Notes under the pieces: model-generated
Told to the model about the DNA's origin: nothing
The model's database searches: none
What the model saw: the letters and a program-made list of their open reading frames with translations, nothing else
Assembly (NCBI GenBank): GCA_000310025.1
Contig: FN648406.1
Location: forward strand, 42,243 to 96,456
Reading direction: 5' to 3'
DNA: 54,214 nt
DNA from: Ectocarpus siliculosus
Lineage: Eukaryota; Sar; Phaeophyceae; Ectocarpales; Ectocarpaceae
Made by a program: the position numbers and the translations under genes
In this document: piece by piece, positions 22,456 to 35,200 of the stretch
Position numbering within the stretch: the first letter of the stretch is position 1
How the letters are laid out: each line of letters begins with the position of its first letter

Positions 22456-24192
22456 ACAGCGCCTCTCCCGCCGCCCCCGCCCTGCGACCAGCCCCCGTCA
22501 TCCGTGCGCGCGCGCTCCATAAGGTCGAGCTGCAGAGCTAGCTCGTAGTCACTCTGCGTCTCCATGAGAGCAAGCTTCTCCTTCATCTGTGACGGATAAT
22601 GCGTTCCAAGAACACGAGGGAGGGGGGGGGGAATGGCGTTGGGGGTATTCGGTTCAATGCCAGCGGAGCGGATGATCCATTCCAGAAAATCAGAATTGTC
22701 GGCGTGCGCGCCAAGTCTGGTGGAGAGTTGTAGTGATGCAGAAAACCCCAAGCATGCGGCGAAGAACCCGTCGAGTAACAACCTGACAAGGACGACAACG
22801 TTTTGGACAAACCACACGTCCCCAGTTGCCAAAGCAACCTTTACCACCATCACCACTACCGCCGCTGACAGCACAACAACAACAATAACCAACACCATGA
22901 AAAACAGCAGCAGCAGCAGCAGCAGCAAACAACACACATCCAACAGCAACAGCAGCACCGTGAATACCAACAACAACAACAACAACAATAACCAACACCA
23001 TGAAAAACAGCAGCAGCAGCTGCATCAAACATCTGGCGCACCTGAGCTTTCCCAGCATCGTCCAGGTTGAGTGGCACCAACTGTGTAATAGTGGATGTCG
23101 TTGTTTGTCGAACAACGCCAACGAGGGTAGAAGGATACACAAGCACGCATGAGTGGTCCGTTTAGTTGACGTCGGACCGCACACGACACGGCAACATTGC
23201 ATTGTTAGACTACAGATAGCACCAAACAACCAGTACATAGGAGGGTGGGATGAGGACAAACTACACAAAAATAATACTTCGGAGTATTGTTTTCTGGGTG
23301 TTTAAACGCAGATTATCACCGTACGCCCTAGCAAGCACGTGGCCGCTTTGTTGTTGGGGGGGGGCACCATACAACAGAAACGTCCGCTAGCATCTCAAGC
23401 GCACCTTTCTCTAAAGCCAGGGGTCGGGTACTGGGTTGGCGTTGGCTGATACTGCACGATGGGATACCAACAATATTATCCAGTACCAACGGCAACAAAA
23501 GCAACGGCTACAACCCAACAACCCAGCACAATCAGTGCAGAAAGAGACATGGTACTGATTGATTCCATCGCCTCGCGATGCCATACTGTACCTCATAGAA
23601 GAGCATGTAGCTGTGCAGTCCGAGGTCCTCGCTACCGAGCAGCGGCGGTTATTTTCGAGTATTAGTAGCGCACGGCCAACACCGCCGTCAAAAACAATAT
23701 GAAACAGACCGGACGAGAGCCGCAGTGAAGTCAGCACGACAGAAGGAGTGTGTGCACAGGAAGCATGAGCAGCACCACCGAAAACACAACGGAAACAAAG
23801 GCAAGGCTGGGGAAAAGTCGAGAGTCGTCCGGGGGGAGGGGGCACAGTAGTGAGTCTGACGTCACTGCAACGCCGTCGCAAGGGTAAAAAAATAAGGAAG
23901 ACCCTTGTGATTCCCAGGGCGCGTGTCGTTTTTTTTCAACACGTTCAGCAGTAGTCCGGCTAGGGGACGGGGTTGTGAAGAACTCTAGCCACACGCGCAT
24001 ACAACCAACAATTGACAGATATGGGCATGCGGTCAAAACAAAACGCGTGCCGGAGTCTGGAATGGGGGGATACTGCAACAGACGCTCTGTACATGCAGTA
24101 GGCCAGTTATAAAGTTTGCTCTTCACGTAGCAGCTCCAGAATGAGAAAGAGAGAGAAATAGACCACCAACACCACCATCACGACCACCACCC

Positions 24193-24232
<40 letters not shown>

Positions 24233-27200
24233 CGCCACACCAGCAACGCACCTGAAGAGACGGTTTGCCTCGTGAACGGTGTCCAACCTCTCCACGTAAC
24301 CCCGCCCCCCCGGCCCTTCATGAAGGTCGTCCAGACGCAGCCACGCCACGCTGTCTTGGCTGCTCTCACCGTCATCAGCCCCTATGCTCGACTTCCCTCC
24401 TCCTGATGCCCACCCCGTCGTCGACTTCGAAGCCCTGTTTGTTTGTTTTTTTACCCAGGGGGTTCCGCGGGCATGGTGGCTGTGAGGAAGTGGCTACAAC
24501 GTGTGTGTGTGTGTGTGTTTTTTTTTATTATTATTAGCATCGACCGCGCTAACCGGCTGACCAATGAAAAGACGTCAGTCTTAGTGCGGTTGAAAACACA
24601 AAACACTTCTATCTGCCATGAACTGGGACCCCGTGAGGGGGCAGCATAGGGGAGGCTAAACTATCCTTCGGATCAAAGTGTGTGTGTGTGTGTGCTCATA
24701 GTCGTGCATGCCGTAGTCGTTAGACACATTGACCTAGCATCCCTACAAAGCCGGGACGGAGCACGGCGGGTTCTCACCGGACTACCACAGGTTCTCACCG
24801 GACTACCACAGGTTCTCACCGGACTACCACCAATCGCCAAGCGGGGGGGGTATTTGCTAGGCGAGCAACACGCCAACGTCCCAGGGCAAAGCATCAAACC
24901 GCAACATAACCGTGTGAGCAATTAACGATTGAGCATTCAATCCTCCCACAGCACACAGCATACATTGCAATCGACACAGCCACGTAGGCTGACTGGCTCA
25001 CCATTCACCGGCTTTAGCAGCGTGGGCGACACCGGCTTCACCCTTCTTGTTCCCGCCGCCGTCGCCGGACGCGACTCTGTCGGCGGTGTAGGCGACGTAG
25101 TGGCCCTTGCTCACGCTCTCTCCCCCGAGGTGGCACACGGCAGAGCGGAGCACTAGCACGAAGCGTCCGGGCTCAGATTTGTCGGCACGACCCTGCGGGA
25201 TGAGTAGGTATTTCGTTCACGGCAGGCAGCGTCTTAAAAAGAGAAAATAAGAGCCCGCCCGGCGGGGCGAGATCGCACACGAAAAACGACTTTCCATTAT
25301 GATATCTTTACTACTGCTGTCTCTGTTGCTCTGCCGCACTCCCATGGACCCCCCCCTCCCCTCCCGGCAGGAGATAGTAGAGTAGGAAGTAGTTGCCTGC
25401 GTTGTAAGCATGTCTCCGCTGGGATCGGCGGTGCCAAGCCGCCTGGAAAGGGTCGGTCACTCAACGATCGAGCCAAAGATTTCAGGCGAGGAATGATGTG
25501 AGTACACCCCGCCTCCGTCACCAACAACCTTGGCACCCCTACATTCCCACGCTCAACTAACACGCTCGCACCCAACGGCGACTTTTAGAGGAGGATTTCT
25601 TAGCCGAGCGCCTGTTCTTACGGCCAACGCACTCTCTTAATTGCCTGTGCTCCTGAGCTTGAAGTTTCTCGACTCCGAGGTTCTCAACAGAGTAACACTG
25701 TAATGGTGCCGAAAATGGCTGCGTTGGAACCGTCTTGTCGAGAGCTTTCGGAAAACGTAACACCTCCTCTTCGTCGTGGAGTAATCGAGCTTTAAAAAGC
25801 AGTCCAACCGGAAGGGGGGTGTGGCATCTTACGCAGCCTCCGGCACCCCCTCACCTTAGCACTGTCATAGGGGGGGTCGTGTCTTACGCAACCTGCGGGA
25901 CTCCCGCACCATAGCACCGACATAGGGGGGGTGTGGTATCTTACGCAGCCTACGGCATCCCCGAACCTTAGCGCCGGCAGAGGGCGCCATGAAGTTGGAC
26001 ACGTCCAGGCGGTGCGGCACGATCACTCTGCGGCGGGACTTCGTCGCTTCTGGCACAGCAGCACCAGTACCAGAGGCTCGCGAAAAGGCGCCGGCGGCGG
26101 GAGTAGGCGCGACCGGCTGCTCGTACCTCTTGAGCACCATCGGCAGCATTATCCTTCGCGGGTGGGGTGGTTTTTGGGGAATGACGGGAAAACAAGCATG
26201 TTAGTCACCGTTGGTGAGCGGGAGATAGATATATATATCACTGCTGTCGGATCCCCTCTGGGTGCAAGTGAACTGAGCGAAGCAAGCTGTGTGCCTCGCG
26301 ATAGCGGCGAGAGAGCCTGTTCGTTGGGAGCAGCGAACGTGCAAAGCAGCACCAGCAGCAGCACCAGCGCTGTGTCTACCCCCTTGCGTGTTTAAGCCCT
26401 TGGACGTAGATACGAATGTAGCGGCATGTGTCTACAAAAATGTACAAAAACAGAAGCAACGGTTAAACGGATCAACAGCAGCGAGAACCACAGTTCCAGT
26501 TAAGTAGACAACACCAGCAACAACCGCAGCATCAATTCGGAAGTAGAGGATGCAAGGCTCCGGAAGTATTGAATGCGTGGGCGGGATGATTATCCCACTG
26601 CAAGGGCAACGAGAGGAAATGCGTGTTACAATACGCCGTGTTTCAGAGATATTTCGTTGATTTGGAACAGAATCAACAACAGCAATAACCACAGCATCAG
26701 AGCAAGTTACAGGAAGACATGAGTCTTTATGTAAAGCAATTCCCTTCTCTCTCTCTCTCCCTTCTCTCTCAANNNNNNNNNNNNNNNNNNNNNGGGAGGG
26801 GGGGGGGGGGGGGGGGGGCGTACGCATGGTTCGCATGGCTTGGGGTGTTAGGCATCCTCGAGAGGAGGAAAAGGAGGGGAAGGGGAAGATTGAACCGAGG
26901 GGGGGAAGCGAACTATAGCGAGGACCTTTAGGAGAGAGCGGGATGATCATGCTTTTTTGTCACTAACGGAAACATGGCGCAAGCGCCTCACGACTCAACC
27001 GTCTTTGAAGCGACAACGAAGACGAGAAAAAACGGGAAACGCAACCAAGAGTACCGAAGGAACAAACGGCGTAGCGTATGCGGAACAAAAAAATAACAAG
27101 ATGGGAGCACATTTGAGGACGTATGGATGCAAAATTTGACGCTGTTTTCGCGTTCCTCTCTGTTGTTGCACCCTACCAAACGGCTCCCGTGTCTTCACGA

Positions 27201-28339
27201 CACATCAAAACGACCATGTCAAACATACTTTGTTATTTTCATTGTTTCTGGACGGGGTATTGTATAACTATGCCGCGCGTTATGCATACCACAACATAAA
27301 TGGCTTGTAGGGCCATTGCTTCTACGCGAACCAAAGAACAGAAGAAAACGGCACATGGCCCACCGCCTGAACGTATGCAGAACCTTTGCACATCCTGTAC
27401 AAAACAAAAATAATCTCTACACAAAGGCTGCTGTTCCATGCATACAACAAAGGCTGAGTTCTTCCATGCACAGTCTTCGCACGTCCGCGAAACAAGAAAA
27501 AAAAAAGACACACGCAACACGCACAAACGCACATGTTTTCACCGGTCAGCCGTTTAGCGAGGTCGATTCTAACAACAACAAAACACACGCAAACGCGAAG
27601 AAAAGTGGATTATTTCGCACGAAGACGAGGACGACGCCCCACCTGGCTCCCCTTCTCCCCAGAGACGGAACGCCGAAGACCCTCCACACGGTTGTCGTGG
27701 AAGTTGTGCATCAGGATCTGCTCCAGCGTTACCGCCGCCCCGACCCCTCCGCTGTCCTTGCCCTTGCCCCTACGTGGAACTGACGGCGACCTTGCTGTGG
27801 CCTGCTGCTCCCCCTGTTGTTGCTGCGTGGCTGGTGAGGATGATGCTGCGGGATCCGCGTTGGAGTTGGTGGAGAGAGGAGGAGCGGCGTTTGCGTCCCG
27901 GGTGGGCGACAGGGACTTGGGTCTCTTCCGGTCCTCTTTTTTTTTTTTTTTGCCGTAAAGGGAGTTCCGTGGTGTCATGGCAGGGGGGTGTCGGCGAAGG
28001 AGAGCAAGCAACGAGAAGGAGGAGGGTGTCATGTACATGAGATCAGCGAACCTGGGGCTATGGGAGGTACCCCGGGCGGGCATCGAAGGTATACATGCAT
28101 GCGTGCATTGAAAGAACCCAAGACTTGATTGCATGTTAATAGCTGTCAGAAGGTGGAGATATGTATCTACTGCATTGGGGGTCGGAGCGAATACTGTCCT
28201 TCCAAAGGCCAACTTTACAACGACGACGACAAGATCGAAAACAACGCCAACGATGGCAATAGAAACGGCAAAAGCAGCACCACCACCACACAACGAAAGC
28301 CAACGACAACAGGAGCAACAACAACAACGGCAAGAACAC

Positions 28340-28378
<39 letters not shown>

Positions 28379-29218
28379 CGACCATAACACCAACAAAACT
28401 ACACACTCTACAGAGCCCCCCCCCTCACCGGTCTCCTTCTCGGCCTCCGGAAGCGCTAGGAACAGCGCCCGCTCCGTCGAAATCCTAGAATCCCCGGCGT
28501 CGACGTTACCCCCGTGGAAGAGGGCCTCGCTAAGGGGTAGCGCGGGGCACCGCAGAAGGCAGACCAGGAAGGTGAATAGCTCCGTCACGTCCTCCTGGGT
28601 GGAGGCTCCACCCTGCCACCCACTTTTTTTTTGTCGTTGTTCAGAGCAAGATGGCGAAGAGGGGTACAGGTTATGTCCGCGAAAATAATAGCGGTCAGAG
28701 AGAGGTCCTTTGCACGGGAGGTTGCTGTCGTTCGGAACAAGACGGTGAAAGGGAGGTACTGGTAGGTTAGGGTAAAAAGAGGTATTCTACTTGTAGGTTT
28801 ATGACCGTGAAAGCAACTAGCTCCCCCCTGCCGTTCACTGCTGTTTGTTTTCGTTCGTTCATTTGTTGGTCGTTCAGAACAAGATGGTAAAGGAGAGGGT
28901 ACGACCGCGAAAGCAATACCGGTCAGAAAAGACTACTTTACATGTGTTCTGTGCGTGTGTGGGGGACCCTTTTCTTCAGGACAGTGTATGGGGGACGTCT
29001 TGATGAAGTGCTGCGTTTTCGGAGAGTAGAGTACAAGTACATAAATGGCTTTCAACATACCGCTACTAGTTGTGCGCACACCCGTTTAGAAGTTTAGAAT
29101 GCACAACAAAGACGAAGCGCTGAACCAGCATCAACCACAGCACCACCTCCAACACCAGCGACAGCACGACCAACAAAATAGCAGCGACAGCAGCAGCAGC
29201 GGCAGCAGCAGCCACAAT

Positions 29219-29250
<32 letters not shown>

Positions 29251-32200
29251 CGACGACAGCATGCCATTTTGTCCGCGCTCACCATCTCCTGAGGTGAGTC
29301 CGTATGAGGTTAGAGTGTTCCCGCGGAATCGTCGCGCCTTCCCTCAGTTGGTTGACCAAGAACCGAAGGTGCTTCTGCAGCAGCTTCACCTGGCCGTTAC
29401 AAGTCCAAGGAACGAAATGCAAGCCAAGATGTGTCTCATTTTGAAACCGATTTCATTCGAATGGGGCAACAACTCAAAGGTGTCTCACGAAATTCAACTA
29501 CTAGGATTGTATGCACAGCTGCAGCTTGGATTTTCCGAATATATATATATATATATTGATCGACGTTAGCTCCTTGCATCTATTATCATGCTACACCGTT
29601 GAAGGGTCAGCTGCTGCGTAAAAAGCGTTCTCCGGTTTCAGCCGCCCTGAGACACTGAGACTGACGCCCACTCGTTGGCTCACGCGGTCGGTGGTCGACA
29701 AACACACACAATTAAGTACGACATCACTGTATGCTGCTTGGGGAATCGCAGAAACAGGGATAGCAACCCGCTACACGCTATGAATTCACTACCAATGTAT
29801 CCTGGACCCTTTTCTGTGGATATAGATGGATGTATTGTGTGATGGTAAGAAGAATAAAAAAAAATTAAAGACACACGTGCCTCGGGGGGATCGGTGGACG
29901 GCAGCGGCTTGAACAGCAGCCAATCGAACGCGTCCAAGGTGGCGAACATGGCGAACAGCAGGCTGAACAGGCAGGCAACCGTCAACACGACACCAAAGGG
30001 ACACGAGCAAGCGGAGGAATGGACCATCCATGCGTGTTGGTGGGCACGGGAGTCTCGTAGCAACGGCATTGTGACGGTTGGCTGTGTGCGAGCCTGCGTG
30101 TTGCGTGCCTGCCCTGTCTTCGACCAATTAATATATGCTGCGATGGGCTAACGTGAGAAACAATAACGTCGACATCACCAACAAGCTCTCCATCCACCGC
30201 AATAGATGGCCTAGCGGTAGCACTGACTATAATAGTGGCGACTGCAAAACCAATATGTTCCGCGTTTGGCGACAACAAGGACGGAGGAAGCTGTCCGGTA
30301 CCGATACCGCGGCTACTGCGGGACAGACAGTCAAGACACTACCCTACTCGATCAAATACCACGGTAAAAACCGCAGGGGCAACGTCACCTTCATCCAGGG
30401 GGGGCAATCTTCTCGACGAGACTACTAATGCCCACAATGACGCCCTCCCCCGAGAGCCCCCCCCCCCACCCACCACCACCACCACCACGTGGACCCCCTC
30501 TCCTCTCCATCAGTCCACGATGAACCCCCAAGGCCGCCTCCAATCGCGCATTCACGCCATACGCACGTCATGACAGCCTCCCCCTGCCAATCACATAAAC
30601 CCTTTCTCCTCCCCTTGACGACGAACGGTCAGGGCCGCCGCCGAATCGCATCACATTCACATGTCGCCATGCATGTACTGCTGTACCCGCACCACCTACC
30701 TGTCGATGTAGCAGGTGTTGCCGCCGTTCTGCATCCCTCGAACGGGCGCCCCCGGGTTGACCTTCTCCAGCAGGCCCTTCCCGGCGGCCACCAGGCTCTG
30801 GTACAGCGCCGTAGCCGCCTCCGGACCCCAATCCTTGTACCTTGTTTTTCATCGTTACCGCAGCTGTGGTTAATTGCGTGTGGTGAGGAGATACATATGT
30901 GGGTAGTTTATGGGTGTCCGTGTGCTTAGAAAATATCCCGGGTCTGGAAAGTCATGCTTCGAGCATGACTTGCCATCGGGGGTTTGGGCAGATTTTGTGT
31001 GTCCTTAGGTGAAGTATGTGCTTAGACAATATGCCGGGCCTGGAAATCGCGTTTCGATCGTGAGTTTGCCATCGGGGATGCGGGCTGTGGTCGTGTGTCC
31101 TCGACACGTCGTGCTTAGAAAACATACCGGATCTCGAAAAAATACAAGGGCAATGATAGGCATGGTACCCCGTATCCGAGAGCCTTGAGTCTTTCCTAGG
31201 AGCAAGCAGACACACAGACGGTACGGGGGGTTTCCCCCACTTGGGGCCCTACCCGCCTCCGGTACTCAACCGGGTACTCAACCCCTGTACCCCATCCATC
31301 GATCCGCCAACCCATACTATACCCGACTTGTCGACGAGCTTTCGGGTCTGCAGCCACTCCTTGTATCATAGTATAGGAAGAAACGAGTGCTTGCATGGGA
31401 GCAGAACACTTGCCATCACGTAGATAGACGACCGAACTGGGCAACAGATACTTAGTCCTACGTTGCCTTCACAGCCCGACCCAACCCCATCAAGAGCAAG
31501 AGCTCCCCCCTTAGGTATTATTCGCTTTCGCCTATCGCTGTCTGCACTACAACACCCGTTCTCTCGCCCACCGCCGTCTGGACTAAAACCGCGCGACCAA
31601 CAATCGACCGTTCCAGCTCGCTCCCCCGCTTGTTTCCCCTAACCTCGCCCCCAAGCCATGTACCGTACGACACCCCCGCCACGGACCACCCTCATCACAA
31701 ACCAACGCAACCCATAGCCTACATGTACCTCAGCAGGGTGAGGAGCATCTCGTACGGCAGGTCGACTCCGAAACTCATCAGCTCGGCCACCCGTACATCC
31801 CTCTCCTCGTCCGACAACGGGGACGACAGCACCCCGCCTTCGCCGCCCCCGCCACGTTCACCGCCCCCGGCGCTTCCTGTGCCGCCGAGGCCCTGTCTGC
31901 CAACCACCTTGGCGACCACCTGCGATGCATTGAATTAAAAAAATATACGAAATCAAGGGGAGGGGGGAGGGGCGTACTCTTATGTTTTGCATGCCTTTTC
32001 GGTTAGACCATTGACCACGCGTCTACGACCGGGCGGAGCGTTGTTCCCACGGGACCGATGGCCAATCGCTCCTTCCTACAAGGGGGGGGGGGGGTACTCA
32101 TGTTTTGGATGCCATAGGTGTTAGACCATTGACCACGCGTCCTCGAGAATACGGAGCACACGGGGGAGGGAGGAGGATACTCGATTACTGCTGTTTGCCA

Positions 32201-35200
32201 TGCATGCATGTAGTCGTTTGACCGTTGAATAACGAGTTCCGCTGGTCACGATATGTATATTTTTTTTTCTTCCGTGAGGGGCACCAATTCTAGTGCAGTA
32301 CCCGTGCACGCGGCGAACAAGTTTGTTCGTCGTCATGTGGTGGATCAAACGAGGAAACGCGGTGGCAACAAAAAGGTTGGTTTTGGGCGTTCATTGTTGT
32401 ATACAGGATGACTCTGCTTGTTGTTCTACTTGGAAAGAAGCGCCGTCAAATGTAGGAACGTCGTTGCAAGGCGACCCAGTAGCACCCCAGTGCGGGCGAG
32501 CCTTGTGCTACGGGGCCCGACCAGACCAACAAAATCTCACGGACGATTTCCCCCTGCAGAAAGCGTTCTCCATGGGACCACACACGACAGCATCAAGGCG
32601 TGTGCGTATCTTGGACGCACCCCATCCCTCCAACTAACCTCATGTAGGAAACCGTTTAAGAACTCCCACTGGATCAACCTCTCCTCTCGCTCCTCGTCTT
32701 CCTCCCCCTTCACCTCCGCCTCGCCAACACCCCCCCCTCCATCGCCGGAGCCCCCCCCGTCTACGTCCTCGTCCTGGCACGTCATCGTTTCGTCCTCACC
32801 ATCGGCATCGCAGTCAACTTCGCCCCCTCCGCCCCCGTCCGCACCGCCACCTCTCAGCTTGGCAACGGGAGCATAGGGTGACGTCGGGACAGCTGTGCTG
32901 GGCGGGGAAACTAGAGCGGTCGGCGACCGGGCCTTCGGCGACGGAACCGCCGGTAGTGGCGGGTCCGGAATAACCCCCGGCTCGCCGCCACTACCCCCTC
33001 CGCCGCGATTCTCGTCGCCCAAGCCGGTCGTTGCGACAGCCTCGGCAACCGCGGCAGGGTCAGCACCCCCGTGTGCCACGCCACCGTCGGCCCCCTGCCG
33101 CTGCTGCCGCCCAGCCCCCGGTGATGATCGGGGCTCCGTGTCATCATCCCCGCGAACGTGGGTGGTGTCTTCTGCCGTGCGGGTCCCCCTCCCGTCGTCG
33201 TCGTCGCTGTCATCGTCCGTCTCCGAGTCAGAACCAGACTCCGAGTCCGTGGGGTCTTCCGTGCCCGACCACCGGTCTTGCCCCTCCCCCCCTCCCGACT
33301 CCATTTCCACGGTGCGAACCCCCTCCCACGCGCGGGACCCCACCGACCGTTGCTCTTGTTGCCGGAAACGCGGCGGCTGGTGTTGCCGCGGGCTGCTGCT
33401 GTCGACGTGGTCGGACAACGGCTGTCCCGAGGCACCTGCCGTCCCCGCCGCTGCCGGCGACGAAAGCGGGAGGGACGCTTTTCGCCGGCCGTCGTTCTCG
33501 CTCCCTCCGCCACCGCTACCACTGCTGCAGCCCGTAGCGACTTCCGCCGCTGCTGCCGGAACATCGCTCCCCTCCTCCGCTCTTCCCTCCGCGGAAGCTA
33601 CCCCCATTGCAAGGGTCTTCGTAGCCGCAGCCTTAGATGACCGTAATCCCGGGGTAGTACCGCAAGGGCCGTCATCCCCGGCGACGGCGGCGTCATCGTC
33701 CTCGCCGCCTCTGGGGGCAACATCCGCCACCATCTTTTCCCGTCGGGCGTGAGCAGCGGCGTGGAAGGCGGGCGATGGTGGTATCGGCAGAACGGTCTCC
33801 GTGTGCATGACCTGTTGAAAATCCAGACGGGGTCATCCCGGCGGGGGAAGAGAGAGGGCCAGGCGTGTGTCCAGTTGTGATTGCCGAGCGGGGGGGGAGG
33901 GGGGGGGGGTGTCGGGTTGTTGCAACGAAAACAGCCACGCGCCGCCCTTGTACGCTATACGAGAGAGGAGCACTACAGTACGTATGTCCAACCCATCGAC
34001 CTTGAAGACCGGAACCCCCCAACATCAAAGAAAATAGGACGTAGGGTGGTATCCCCTCCCCTCCCCTCCCCTCCCCTCCCCTCCCCTCCCCTCCAGGCTT
34101 GGTCCTTAATCCAGTTCGGGGCTGTGGGGTTGTGGATCTTCTCTAGTGTACCCCTTGTGGTGTGCTACTGCTGTACGGTAGGCTGCTAGACTCACCCGCA
34201 CGTAGTCGCCGTTTTGGTCCTGCGCCAGCCGGTTGTTCTCCAGCAGGCCCAAGAAACTCGCCACTTTGTTGGGCAGCGGCCGCAGGTACACCTGGCAAAA
34301 AACGAAAACACAACAAGCAGAGGAGGTTAGCAAGCAGCAACTGTTCTTAAACCGATTCTAGTCAAAGGGTACGCCGCCGTGCAGGCATGGAAGCATAAAG
34401 AAGACATGGGGGAAAACGGGAAGTTGCCATACTCGCAAACACATACAGCAGTGGATTTCAGGGGGTGGGGGGTGATTTTCGGCGTCGCCTACGGTCTGCC
34501 TACCGCCTTTCATGCGTGTGCCCCGCGAGTTGGGAATCTCAACCTCCAAAAACAGCAGAACAACCGGCCGGCCCTTTTCAGAGAGAGGGCAACCGCAGAT
34601 TGTACCATGCCGGGTTATGCACTACCGAGTACCCGTGAAAAAAGCGCGAGATCTCCACTCCCTCACGACTGACTCACCAGCGCTTCGAGGAACGAGTGCA
34701 GCGCCTTCCGCCTCTCCTGCTTGAGGGAGAAAGACCTCCCGAGGGGAATCCTGCTCGGAAACTTGCACACGAACAGGATCGTCTCGATGCTCTCGATCAG
34801 CTCCGCTGAGCCCGGCGGCCTAGAACACGCGCTGCTACCGCCACCGCTGCTGCCGCCCCCGTCTCCTCCGGCTGCTGCAGCCGAAACGCCCCCTCCAACC
34901 CCTAAGGATGCCGTCCCCCGCTCCGGAGGTTTATTCGCGGGGTGGGGCTTTCCGCCGCGAGATGACGGTGCTGGCTTCTTTTGCCGGTAGTGTTGGCATG
35001 CTGTCTTGAGGTGCTGCCGGAGCGCTACGAATTCTCGGTAACGCCTGTGCACTACCCACACCTGGGGGGGGCGCCGTGGCGGACATGGGGGGGGGGGGGG
35101 TAGACAGGGACGAAATGACTCGGTACAGCTGTAGCTGGGGGCACCCAAAAAAATGTGCCGGTTGAGTATAGTATAGTGCTTGGGGGGGGTGCCGGTGATT

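Noticed and set aside
29099-29569. Plus-strand Gln/Asn-rich ORF
   Set aside because: It is repeat-derived and antisense to the USP exon 29389-29283.
32895-33752. Plus-strand 285-codon Pro/Ser-rich ORF
   Set aside because: It is antisense to the large USP linker exon (33811-32639), which fits in phase at both ends.
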